DNA from: Verrucomicrobiales bacterium
Lineage (GTDB): Bacteria > Verrucomicrobiota > Verrucomicrobiia > Verrucomicrobiales > Verrucomicrobiaceae
Direction of reading: 5' to 3'
Length of the DNA stretch: 7,813 bases
Assembly: GCA_003453085.1 (NCBI GenBank)
Contig: DMMK01000649.1
Span: forward strand, 1 to 7,813
Shown: positions 1 through 7,184 of the stretch, one piece after another
Layout: each line of letters begins with the position of its first letter
How positions within the stretch are numbered: the first letter of the stretch is position 1
Notes under the pieces: generated by a model
What the model saw: the letters and a program-made list of their open reading frames with translations, nothing else
Told to the model about the DNA's origin: nothing
The model's database searches: none
Made by a program: the position numbers and the translations under genes

Positions 1-2
1 CC

Positions 3-767
3 TCCTGGGGAGTGGATGCGGAGTTCCTCCTGGGCAAGACCGCTGCTTATGCGGGGGAATCTGGGGCCAGGCTGCGGCAGGCTGAAGCCGCTGCTAAGCG
101 CTTCGACTCAGCCAAAGCTCTCGACCTCTATCAGCAGGCTTTGAAACCGGGCACTACGGAGCTCTCCACAGCCGGGCACGATTATCTGGAAAAGCAGATC
201 GCGATCATGAAGATCGAAAAAGCCCTCCAGGCGGGTGAACCCGTTTCACTCATGCAGGAGGGGAACTTCCGTGCCTGGACCCATGAGGGCAGCGGTTGGA
301 AGCTCGACAAAGGAGTTCTGGAACATTTGGGCCGTGAAGTCATCCGCACCACGACCTGTCTGGCTCGTGTGGGACCATCTTTCACCCTGGAAGGTGAAAT
401 GGAGATCACCGATCCTGGAGAAGCCACCCAGGTCTGGCTTTCCTATGGTTATCCTGAACGCACCGACAAGGACCGCTGGATCGCCTTGCGTTTCGCCTAT
501 GATGGAAAGCAGACTCTGGCCCTGCTGTCCAATGGCATGGGCCGTCCGCTGGAGCATCCCGCCATCACGGTGGAGTCCCGGTTCAAATTCAAGTTCAGCG
601 GCAGCACTTCCGGCATCAGCCTATTCGTCAATGACAAGCCCGTCTTTGAAAACGCCCCTGTTCCCGAGGATTTTGTGGAGGAACGCTACAGCCAGGTCGG
701 AATCGGTGCTGCGACAAAAAGTGAGAAGACCCGCGTGAAGATCCATGCTCTCAGTGTGAAACGCTGA
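3..767 (+). CDS. C-terminal part of an unrecognised protein with a beta-rich, LamG/con-A-like C-terminal domain (5' end outside window)
   Basis: The frame is open to the left edge, and the GTG at 12 reads as an internal valine, so about 254 residues of a longer protein are visible. I do not recognise the family. The first ~70 residues are alanine- and charge-rich and helical, with a TPR-like stretch (KALDLYQQALK). From about residue 80 the protein becomes beta-rich: FRAWTHEGSGWKLDKGVLEH, then alternating hydrophobic strands, a RFKFKFSGS strand, SLFVNDKPVFE, and a closing strand VKIHALSVKR. This order (graded strands, 'VNDKPV' hairpin, final 'ihals' strand) resembles the con-A/LamG-like sandwiches common in Planctomycetes and Verrucomicrobia, including DUF1080-type domains. 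Fold assignment is inference. No signal peptide or membrane segment lies in the visible part. The helicase gene starts 17 bases after the TGA, so the two could be co-transcribed, though nothing links their functions. Confidence 0.75.
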   Translation, partial: SWGVDAEFLLGKTAAYAGESGARLRQAEAAAKRFDSAKALDLYQQALKPGTTELSTAGHDYLEKQIAIMKIEKALQAGEPVSLMQEGNFRAWTHEGSGWKLDKGVLEHLGREVIRTTTCLARVGPSFTLEGEMEITDPGEATQVWLSYGYPERTDKDRWIALRFAYDGKQTLALLSNGMGRPLEHPAITVESRFKFKFSGSTSGISLFVNDKPVFENAPVPEDFVEERYSQVGIGAATKSEKTRVKIHALSVKR

Positions 768-784
768 GTTCAGTCATCCACGCC

Positions 785-3463
785 ATGATTCTCGAAACAA
801 TGCTTCAGAGGCTGTTCGCCAGCCTCGTCCACGGTCCGTCCATGAATGCCCGGCCGCATCGTTCCCGGCAGCGTTGTGATTGGATGGATCTGGCCTCGCT
901 ACAGGGGCTGGAGCCTGCCACGGCCCTGAAGTCGCTGCTGGAAAAGCGAAAAATCGAGTTCCCGGCCAAGGTGCCAGCGTTTAGCCCGCCGTCATTTCCA
1001 GAGGCGGAGTGGTCGGACGAGCAGAAGCAGGCCCGCGATGCGTTTCAAAAGCAGACCCGCCTGCTAAAAAAACTGCGCGACATGGCTGATGATGCCCTGG
1101 AGTACATGAATGATCACGGGGAGTCCTGCCTGGCCTTGGGTTTTCCACTCATTTCCATGCCCCCGGCGGCAGATGAGAAATCCGTGCGTGGTTCCAGCCG
1201 GGTGCTGGCGCCCCTGCTGCTCATGCCAGTGAACATCCAAGTGCGCACGGCCTCGCGGGCTGGTGTGACCGTGGAATGTGTGGGGGAAGGTGCCGATCTG
1301 CTGGTGGCCAATCCGGCCCTCGTGGCTTGGCTGGAGCGGCAAACGGGCAAAACTCTGGGAGACATTTATTTGGACGATGAAGCCGCCGACCCTTGGCGTG
1401 AGGTGGATGAACTCCTGAAGCAAATTCAAACCCTGCTGGATCTGCCTGAAGCCCCCGCTTTCCATGGCGAGACCACCCTGGAGCCTGTGCCGTTGCTGGA
1501 AAAACTGCCGAAGGCGGTGACCGTCCTGCCCGCTGCCGTGCTGGGGCTGTTTCCACTGTCGAATCAGTCCCTGCTGAGGGACACGCGCTGGATGCTGGAG
1601 AACCAGACTACCTTGCAGGAACCGGTGTCCGCCTTCCTGAATCCGCAGGCTTTGCATGAGGTGTCGGCGGAATCAGCGGCTGAAGAAACCGTCGTCGTGC
1701 AGGGTCGTCATTTTGCCAAAGAATGGCTGGTTTCTGCAGCGGATCCTTGCCAAGCCAATGCCGTGCTGGCGTCCCGGGAGGCCAAGGCGCTGGTCGTTCA
1801 TGGGCCGCCGGGAACCGGTAAAAGCCAGACCATCACCAACATGATCGCGGACCACCTCGCCCGTGGGGAGCGGGTGCTGTTTGTCTGCGACAAACGCACG
1901 GCTCTGGACGTGGTGAAGTATCGTCTGGATGCCGTCGGCCTCGGCGACCTCTGCGGTGTGGTGCATGACCCCAGTGGCGACCGCAAAGACTTCTACATGG
2001 GCCTGCGTGGCAAGCTGGAAAACCTGGCCGACATGCCCGCGCCTAAGGATCCCCGCAGCCAGCTTGATTCCGTCAATAAACAGCTCACCGCGCTGCATGC
2101 GGAGCTGGAAGGCTGCCGGAAGAAGCTGCACCTCAGCCCCGATGCAGCGGCGCAAAGTTTTCATGATTTGTTAGGCGCTTGGCTGGAGTATGCGGCGAAG
2201 GATCACCTGTCTAGGGCAGAACCCATTCCTTCACTGCTGCCTGCGATGGTGGAAGAGGCCTCGACATCCCTGGATGAAATCTGCCGCCGGGCGGAGAAGG
2301 CAGGTTATCCGGCCAATCCGTTTCGCGATCTCCTCGGCATCGGGCTGGCGGATATTCTAGGGCGCTCCTCTTCAGACTTGCGTGCCACATTGGATGCGCT
2401 CCAGGCCGCCGCCGAAAAGGCCGATGCACTCAAGCCGGCCCAATTTATCACCAGCCTGGATGCAGCCAAGCCGCTCTCCGGCCAGGCTGCTATGCGGGAC
2501 TCGGTGGTGAAGTTGCTGCGTGAGCTGGCGGCTGAGGATCTCGCGTTCGCTCATACTTGTGCAGTCTTGCCAGAAGCGCGCCGTCAGGATCTGCGCAAGG
2601 AACTGCTGGATGTCACCGCCTGGCTGGAGCAGGCGGGACCCGCTCTGGATCGCAGTCTGGTCAGCAGCGCCCGCAGTGCGGGATTGCTCACCCTGGCGGT
2701 GGTGAATCAGCATCTGGCAGCCCTTCAGGCCTGGGAAGCCGTGGCCGGGAGTTTCTTCAAGCGACTGTTTGCCGGGGCCGCGAAGACGGCGGCGAATGGT
2801 GCCTTGATGCCCCTCGGATTAACCGTGGCCACTGGCTGGCAGCAGGGTCTGGCTTTTTACCGTGGCGTGAAAAATCGCCTGCTGGTAGCGGACTGGCTGG
2901 GCCGCGTCACTGGTGCTCCGACCATCACCCTGCCCGAAGAGGTCGAAATGCACACGCAGGTAAAGTTGGCCCAGACGACTTGGGAAACTCACGCTCTGTT
3001 GCTGAACTTGGGTTGCGCGGATCTGCTGGCTCCCAGCCTGCAAAATCAGGCTTCGGTGGAAACACTTGCAGTTGGGCTGGAGCAGGAGGCCCGCTGGGCT
3101 CACGCGCTGAATCATGTCACCACGCTCGTCGGGCAGAGTGGGCTGTTCACGGAAGCTGCGCCCAGGGAGTTGTTATCCCAATGGCTCAGCGCTGGCAGCG
3201 TGCAGGAACCACCCGTGCGTGGCAGGTCAACGTGGCTTCACTGGAGGACATGGTGCGTCTGCAGCATGCGCTGGGGCAGTTGCCTCTTTCCTTACAGGAC
3301 CCAACGCGGAAGCTGCTCGTCCAGGGCATCGCTTTTGAAGATCTACGCGCCACCTTCATGCATCAGGCCGTTGAAAATGGGCTACGCGAGCGCCTGCGCA
3401 ATGATCCGGAACTCGCCGCCATGGATGGCGAGCGCATCGAGGCCGCCTTTGACGCCTTTCTAA
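785..3463 (+). CDS. DUF4011-type superfamily 1 helicase, N-terminal part (reading frame broken near 3216)
   Basis: This is the front portion of a large ATP-dependent helicase-like protein. The first ~300 residues match the style of the DUF4011 domain that precedes such helicases, including the strand APLLLMPVNIQ. The nucleotide-binding core follows: Walker A GPPGTGKS (residues 340-347, bases 1802-1825), then TITNMIADHLARGERVLFVC and the motif Ia region DKRTALDVVKYRLDAVGLGD, typical of DNA2/NAM7-like AAA proteins. A long helical, charged insertion follows (roughly residues 400-800), where related proteins also carry an insertion between helicase motifs I and II. The meaningful sequence ends around base 3216 (near PPVRG). 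After that this frame reads as arginine-, tryptophan- and cysteine-rich nonsense up to the TGA at 3461-3463, while the next frame continues the protein. The ATG at 785 is the first in frame; in-frame ATGs at 800 and 842 are alternatives, and none has a good Shine-Dalgarno sequence. As given, it would encode a helicase fragment lacking motifs II-VI and so unable to couple ATP hydrolysis. Confidence 0.85.
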   Translation: MILETMLQRLFASLVHGPSMNARPHRSRQRCDWMDLASLQGLEPATALKSLLEKRKIEFPAKVPAFSPPSFPEAEWSDEQKQARDAFQKQTRLLKKLRDMADDALEYMNDHGESCLALGFPLISMPPAADEKSVRGSSRVLAPLLLMPVNIQVRTASRAGVTVECVGEGADLLVANPALVAWLERQTGKTLGDIYLDDEAADPWREVDELLKQIQTLLDLPEAPAFHGETTLEPVPLLEKLPKAVTVLPAAVLGLFPLSNQSLLRDTRWMLENQTTLQEPVSAFLNPQALHEVSAESAAEETVVVQGRHFAKEWLVSAADPCQANAVLASREAKALVVHGPPGTGKSQTITNMIADHLARGERVLFVCDKRTALDVVKYRLDAVGLGDLCGVVHDPSGDRKDFYMGLRGKLENLADMPAPKDPRSQLDSVNKQLTALHAELEGCRKKLHLSPDAAAQSFHDLLGAWLEYAAKDHLSRAEPIPSLLPAMVEEASTSLDEICRRAEKAGYPANPFRDLLGIGLADILGRSSSDLRATLDALQAAAEKADALKPAQFITSLDAAKPLSGQAAMRDSVVKLLRELAAEDLAFAHTCAVLPEARRQDLRKELLDVTAWLEQAGPALDRSLVSSARSAGLLTLAVVNQHLAALQAWEAVAGSFFKRLFAGAAKTAANGALMPLGLTVATGWQQGLAFYRGVKNRLLVADWLGRVTGAPTITLPEEVEMHTQVKLAQTTWETHALLLNLGCADLLAPSLQNQASVETLAVGLEQEARWAHALNHVTTLVGQSGLFTEAAPRELLSQWLSAGSVQEPPVRGRSTWLHWRTWCVCSMRWGSCLFPYRTQRGSCSSRASLLKIYAPPSCIRPLKMGYASACAMIRNSPPWMASASRPPLTPF

Positions 3464-5103
3464 AACTGTCCCAGGAAAAGCCGCAGCATGTGGGGGATTA
3501 CATTCGGTTCTTGTGGGTGAATCATCAGCGTGAGCGTCTGCTGGCCAGCACGGGATCTCAGCTCAACAAACAGGGAGCAGGGCTGCGGCAGCGACTGTAT
3601 GTGAAAGGCAAAAAAGCGCTGAAACTGCGCCAGATGCTGGCCACCGGGGCCGATGTGGAAGGTGGAGACCCGATCTATGATCTCTGCCCCGTCTGGATGG
3701 CCAGTCCCTCCACGGTCGCGCAGATCTTCCCGCGCCAGCCCATCTTTGATGTCGTCATCTTTGACGAGGCCTCGCAGTGTCGCCTTGAAGAAGCACTGCC
3801 CGTGCTGCTGCGCGGTCATCGTGTGGTCATTGCGGGCGATCAAAAGCAGCTGCCGCCCACGCGCTTCTTTGAATCGGCTCTGGCCGATTCCGGCGATAGC
3901 GATGCCGAGACGGCAGAGGAACTGTTTTACCAGCAACAGCAGGAGGCGGAGGACCTGCTCACTGCTGCCTTAAATCTGGATGTGAAGGAGGCCTACCTGG
4001 ATGTGCATTACCGCAGCCGCAATGAGGCGCTCATTGGCTTCTCAAACGAGCACTACTATGGCTCCCGCCTTCAGCCCATTCCCGGGCATCCGCGTAACAA
4101 AGCCCTCAACACCCCCATCCGTCTGCATCGCGTGAATGGGGTGTATCAGGAGCGCACGAACGTGCAGGAAGCGGAGGCTGCGGTGAACCTTATCGCAGAA
4201 CTGCTCGCCAATCCCGAGCCCCCTTCCATCGGCGTGGCCTGTTTTAACCTCACTCAAAAGGAGGCCATTCACGAAGCCCTGGCCAACCGTGTCACGCAGG
4301 ACCCGGAATTTGCCCGGCTTTATGAAGTGGCCAAGGTCCGCAAGGGACGCGACTCCTTTGAAGGACTGTTTGTTAAGAACCTCGAAAACGTGCAGGGAGA
4401 TGAACGGGATGTGATGATCATCAGCACCACGTTTGGTCCCGCTCCCCAAGGCAAATTCCGCCGCAACTTCGGCGCTCTGTCCCAGCGGGAAGGTGGGCGA
4501 CGGCTCAACGTGCTGGTCACCCGCGCCCGTGATGCCGTTCATGTGCTGACCTCCATCCCCGCCGCTGAATACAGCGTGGCGGAGGCGACGCCACCGGGCC
4601 AGATTCCCAATGGCCGCCTCCAGCTTTATGCCTACCTGCGTTATGCCGAGAAGCTGGCTGCCGTCTTCACCCATTATCAGGAAGAGTTGGAAAAAATGCG
4701 CCGTGACACGCAGCCCGAATTGAAAAAATGGGACAGCGCCACGCCTTCCCCCCTCGCAGAATCCTTTGGCCAGGCGCTGCTGGATCGTCACCAGACAGGT
4801 TCACAGATTCACTGGGGCAATGAAGGTGTCTGTGTGGATGTGGCCTGTGTTCACCCTCTGATGCCGGCGGATGTGACCGTGGGCGTGCTGACCGATTTCA
4901 GCAGGTTCCATAAGACGCCCGACCCCATCGAGTGGGACATTTTCCGCACCCGTGTTTTGCGCAGTCATGGCTGGGAACTGCAACGGCTCTTGTCCCCCGT
5001 GCTGTTTCGCCGGTCTGAGGAATTGCTGCAGCACGTCAAGGACGAGCATGATCGTCTCTCCCTGCCACCCACTGACAAGCAGGTGGCCGCGATGGTGGAC
5101 TAG
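3181..5103 (+). CDS. DUF4011-type superfamily 1 helicase, C-terminal part with degenerate Vsr-like nuclease domain (continuation after frameshift)
   Basis: This frame carries the rest of the helicase; the authentic sequence begins about base 3217 (AWQVNVASLEDMV). The left boundary is nominal, the nearest in-frame ATG upstream of the join. The frame is open further left, but that part reads as nonsense. Superfamily 1 motifs appear in the correct order: Walker B IFDEAS with DEAS at 3763-3774, motif III GDQKQLPP (3835-3858), HYRSRN (4006-4023), motif V ENVQGDERDVMIIS (from 4384), and motif VI NVLVTRAR (4507-4530). The last ~100 residues follow the outline of the Vsr/PD-(D/E)XK-like domain at the end of this helicase class: a D in VCVDVAC (4837-4839), a GVLTDFSRFHK segment where relatives have GIECDG..YH, then LRSHGWELQRLLS where relatives have LGW.i.RiWS. 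Combined with the N-terminal part the whole protein would be about 1,440 residues. The stop is TAG, two bases before the convergent dehydrogenase gene ends. On its own this part has no nucleotide-binding Walker A, so it is unlikely to work alone. Confidence 0.85.
   Translation: MAQRWQRAGTTRAWQVNVASLEDMVRLQHALGQLPLSLQDPTRKLLVQGIAFEDLRATFMHQAVENGLRERLRNDPELAAMDGERIEAAFDAFLKLSQEKPQHVGDYIRFLWVNHQRERLLASTGSQLNKQGAGLRQRLYVKGKKALKLRQMLATGADVEGGDPIYDLCPVWMASPSTVAQIFPRQPIFDVVIFDEASQCRLEEALPVLLRGHRVVIAGDQKQLPPTRFFESALADSGDSDAETAEELFYQQQQEAEDLLTAALNLDVKEAYLDVHYRSRNEALIGFSNEHYYGSRLQPIPGHPRNKALNTPIRLHRVNGVYQERTNVQEAEAAVNLIAELLANPEPPSIGVACFNLTQKEAIHEALANRVTQDPEFARLYEVAKVRKGRDSFEGLFVKNLENVQGDERDVMIISTTFGPAPQGKFRRNFGALSQREGGRRLNVLVTRARDAVHVLTSIPAAEYSVAEATPPGQIPNGRLQLYAYLRYAEKLAAVFTHYQEELEKMRRDTQPELKKWDSATPSPLAESFGQALLDRHQTGSQIHWGNEGVCVDVACVHPLMPADVTVGVLTDFSRFHKTPDPIEWDIFRTRVLRSHGWELQRLLSPVLFRRSEELLQHVKDEHDRLSLPPTDKQVAAMVD
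3205..3235 (+). other. Apparent frameshift site inside the helicase gene
   Basis: Sensible protein leaves one frame (SAGSVQEPPVR) and resumes in the frame one base back (AWQVNVASLEDM). The two readings join at about 3216-3220, so one base is missing relative to an intact gene. Both frames are free of stops from 2557 to 3460, so the position is set by protein quality and not by stop codons. The exact base is uncertain by about ten bases. Local sequence is a short CCACCCG run. No X-XXY-YYZ slippery heptamer in the starting frame was seen, so programmed -1 frameshifting is not favoured. A true deletion and a sequencing or assembly error are both possible. Confidence 0.8.
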
Positions 5104-5105
5104 GC

Positions 5106-5798
5106 TCACCCACCTGGAGCCGTGAGCGGCTTGCCATTGTCCTTGGGCCCCAGCTTGATGAGGAAAGGCACCGCCATGCGGGCCCATTCCTCCGGGGTGG
5201 GGTAGCCGCTGGCGGATTTACCAAAGCAACTGCGCAGCATGTGGGTATCAATGATCCCAGGGTTCAGCGGAATCACGGCGACTTTTCCTCCTGTCTCCTG
5301 CGCCACCGCTTGCGACAGACCTTCGATGGCGAACTTCGTCGCGCAGTACGGGGCGACTTCAGGAGAGGTGCTGCGGCCCCAACCGGAAGAAAAATTCACC
5401 ACCACGCCGCTTCCTCGTTTCAGCATGGCAGGCAAAAGATGGCGCATCACACTGGCGGTGCCTTTGACATTGATGTCCATCACTCGGCTAAATTCCTCTG
5501 CCGAAATTTCCCACAGCGGCGCATTGGCATTCACGATGGCGGCATTGTTCAGCACCAGATCCGGCACCCCCTGTTCCTTCAGCACGCCTTGGCAGAAAGA
5601 TTTGACCTGGGCGTCATCGGCCACATCACAGACCGTGAAATGATGTGGGGCAGGGAACTGCTGTTGCAGTTGCGCGACCCTTTCGGCATCTCGGGCACAG
5701 CCCGCCACCGTCCAGCCACGCGCTATGAATTCCGGGATCATGGCCTGGCCGAGGCCTCGGCTGCAACCGGTGATGAGGACGAGTTTTTTGGAAGTCAT
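5106..5798 (-). CDS. Classical short-chain dehydrogenase/reductase (SDR family)
   Basis: This 230-residue protein is a cytosolic NAD(P)-dependent oxidoreductase of the classical SDR family; the substrate cannot be told from sequence. Visible motifs: the nucleotide-binding TGCSRGLG (residues 10-17), R36 after the second strand (CARDAER, favouring NADP(H) over NAD(H)), the D58 adenine-contact position in VCDVAD, NNAA (84-87), and the catalytic tetrad N110 (in DINVKG), S138 (NFSSG), Y151 and K155 (YCATK). The substrate-side segment LNPGIIDTHM follows the usual PG motif. Length is slightly below the ~250 typical of the family because the C-terminus is short, ending in GKPLTAPGG. The start is supported by a CAGGAA ribosome binding site. 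The gene converges on the helicase gene with only two bases between the stop codons, and diverges from the M29-like gene upstream. It appears intact and transcribed alone. Confidence 0.93.
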   Translation of the reverse strand: MTSKKLVLITGCSRGLGQAMIPEFIARGWTVAGCARDAERVAQLQQQFPAPHHFTVCDVADDAQVKSFCQGVLKEQGVPDLVLNNAAIVNANAPLWEISAEEFSRVMDINVKGTASVMRHLLPAMLKRGSGVVVNFSSGWGRSTSPEVAPYCATKFAIEGLSQAVAQETGGKVAVIPLNPGIIDTHMLRSCFGKSASGYPTPEEWARMAVPFLIKLGPKDNGKPLTAPGG

Positions 5799-5911
5799 GG
5801 CTATTCCTGGGGTATTCTTTCCATGGATGCCTTAAAGTTTGGAAAAGAAAAGCGCGCCCAGGCATTCGCAAAAAGCCGTATTCGCCTTTACCCAAACACC
5901 ACATCCTCTCT
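5799..5911. other. Divergent intergenic spacer between the dehydrogenase and M29-like genes
   Basis: These 113 bases separate two genes reading outward, so promoters for both must lie here or overlap the gene starts. It is more AT-rich than its surroundings, with A-rich tracts around 5837-5851 and 5869-5876. I could not pick out a convincing -35/-10 pair on either strand, nor an inverted repeat that would suggest an operator. Confidence 0.4.
5804..5809 (-). promoter_or_regulatory. Ribosome binding site of the dehydrogenase gene
   Basis: On the minus strand CAGGAA lies five bases before the ATG at 5798, a good Shine-Dalgarno match. It supports this start over the in-frame methionine further in (residue 20), which would delete the TGxxxGxG motif. 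Confidence 0.6.
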
Positions 5912-7096
5912 ATGATGAACGCTCCCATGCCCACCGTTCAAACGACGGCCAACGGCCGCAAATTCCCGAAGTTCGATCTCTATCGGCTTCTCCATACCGT
6001 TTTTCAGCCCACTTTTGGCTGTAAAATTTGTATCCTCATCGATCTCCCTGACCTGGCTGAGGCCAAGGACATGGCCTTTTTGAACAACCCCGCCCGCGCC
6101 GTCCAGCGCAATGCTCACAAGCACTTCTACCTGGGGCTGCAAAACGGCGTCATGGAAGAACTGGCGATGAAGGGAGGCGAAATCTATGCCTACACACAGA
6201 CCACTGGCAGCAATCTGGACCTGCCTGATGAATGCGTGGACATGGCGGGCAACCCGCTGAGCCTAGAGAAGGACATCTACACGAACTACGACATCATTCT
6301 CTGCATCTCCACCTTCTCCGCCACGGCACCTTTGACCGCCTTTGCGAAGCAGTACGGCTTCCGTGGAGCTACCCTGCACGGTCTGAATGACATCATTTTG
6401 AATACCGGTCTGTCCGTGGATTACGATGAAGTCAGCCGCGACGCTGAAAAACTGCGTCTCGCCATGACCCAGGCCGACTCGGTGGAAATTGATTTTGCCC
6501 TGGAAACCGGGGAGGTGCTGACGGCCAAGCTGGAACTCAGCGCCCAGGAAGCGCAGAAGAGCCATGGTCTCTGCCGTGGCACGGCGCCTGATGTGGCTAA
6601 CCTGCCTGCCGGCGAAGTCTATTTCGTGCCGACTGGTGCGGAAGGTTTCTTCCCTATGAAGTATGAAGACGGCACGCTGGGCAAGCTCACCGTCACCGGC
6701 GGGTGCATCATCAAGAGCGAGCTCATCGCCGGCGACCAAGCCACCATTGACGCTCACAACGCCAAGCTGCTGGACGATCCGATGACGGGAGTTCTCGGTG
6801 AACTTGGTTTCGGCACTCAAGTGCTGCCCGTCTCCGGTGCCGACATCCAGGACGAAAAAGTCCTCGGCACCTGCCATCTGGCTACGGGCCGCGACGACCA
6901 TCTCGGCGGTCACATCACCCCCGCCCAGTTCAAGCGCCACCAGAATGCCACCCACGATGACATCCTGTTTGCGCCTCACAAGACGCCCAACTTTGACATC
7001 AAGCAGGTGCGCATGAATCGCGGTGGCCAGCAGGAAATCCTCATTGAGCACTTCCAGCCCGCCAAGTACCTGCTGGATGCCCTCGCCGCTGAGTAA
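5912..7096 (+). CDS. M29 (aminopeptidase T-like) family metalloenzyme
   Basis: The 394-residue protein matches the motif order of M29 metallo-aminopeptidases, which use two metal ions to remove N-terminal residues from peptides. Aligning by eye with the described ligands of Thermus aminopeptidase T gives E235 (NLPAGEVYFVP), E297 (GVLGELGFG), H322 (DEKVLGTCHLATG), and H348 with D350 (ATHDDILF). Thus the C-terminal metal site looks complete. The N-terminal half (residues ~20-180) has alternating strands and helices as expected, with IILCISTFSAT (128-138) around the middle strand. No signal peptide or membrane span is seen, so a cytosolic location is likely. Members of this superfamily also include 2,5-dihydroxypyridine dioxygenase-like enzymes, so peptidase activity is an inference. 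Two adjacent ATGs (5912, 5915) and a third at 5927 could start translation; none has a clear Shine-Dalgarno. A strong terminator follows directly, so the gene is probably a single unit. Confidence 0.72.
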   Translation: MMNAPMPTVQTTANGRKFPKFDLYRLLHTVFQPTFGCKICILIDLPDLAEAKDMAFLNNPARAVQRNAHKHFYLGLQNGVMEELAMKGGEIYAYTQTTGSNLDLPDECVDMAGNPLSLEKDIYTNYDIILCISTFSATAPLTAFAKQYGFRGATLHGLNDIILNTGLSVDYDEVSRDAEKLRLAMTQADSVEIDFALETGEVLTAKLELSAQEAQKSHGLCRGTAPDVANLPAGEVYFVPTGAEGFFPMKYEDGTLGKLTVTGGCIIKSELIAGDQATIDAHNAKLLDDPMTGVLGELGFGTQVLPVSGADIQDEKVLGTCHLATGRDDHLGGHITPAQFKRHQNATHDDILFAPHKTPNFDIKQVRMNRGGQQEILIEHFQPAKYLLDALAAE

Positions 7097-7118
7097 TCGA
7101 GTCTAACCAACTTTAAAG

Positions 7119-7150
7119 CCCTGTCTCCAGATCGGAGCCAGGGTTTTTTT
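7119..7150 (+). terminator. Intrinsic (rho-independent) terminator after the M29-like gene
   Basis: The left arm CCCTG (7119-7123) pairs with CAGGG (7139-7143). The inner arm CTCC (7125-7128) pairs with GGAG (7134-7137) around the loop AGATC, with one T-C mismatch between the two helices. Seven T follow at 7144-7150. AAAG at 7115-7118 can extend the stem into the T tract. It lies 22 bases after the TAA. Read from the minus strand there is no comparable T run, so it mainly serves the M29-like gene. Confidence 0.9.
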
Positions 7151-7184
7151 GTTGGAGAACATTCTGTTCTAGTTCCCGGCGTGT

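Noticed and set aside
2557..3216. Left extension of the C-terminal helicase frame as real coding sequence
   Set aside because: In this stretch the frame gives glycine-, serine- and arginine-rich nonsense, while the other plus-strand frame carries a sensible helical protein. Only the part after about 3216 is genuine.
3205..3235. Programmed -1 ribosomal frameshifting
   Set aside because: No slippery heptamer in the right phase and no clear downstream stem-loop could be seen, so a missing base is the simpler explanation.
4042..4791. 249-codon open frame on the minus strand
   Set aside because: It is antisense to helicase motifs IV-VI, which are unmistakable on the plus strand, and its translation shows no family features.
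5241..5915. 224-codon open frame on the plus strand
   Set aside because: It is antisense to the dehydrogenase gene, whose catalytic motifs are clear; the frame is histidine- and arginine-rich shadow sequence.
6263..7051. 262-codon open frame on the minus strand
   Set aside because: It lies entirely antisense to the M29-like gene, shows no recognisable motif, and is explained by codon bias of a GC-rich gene on the other strand.
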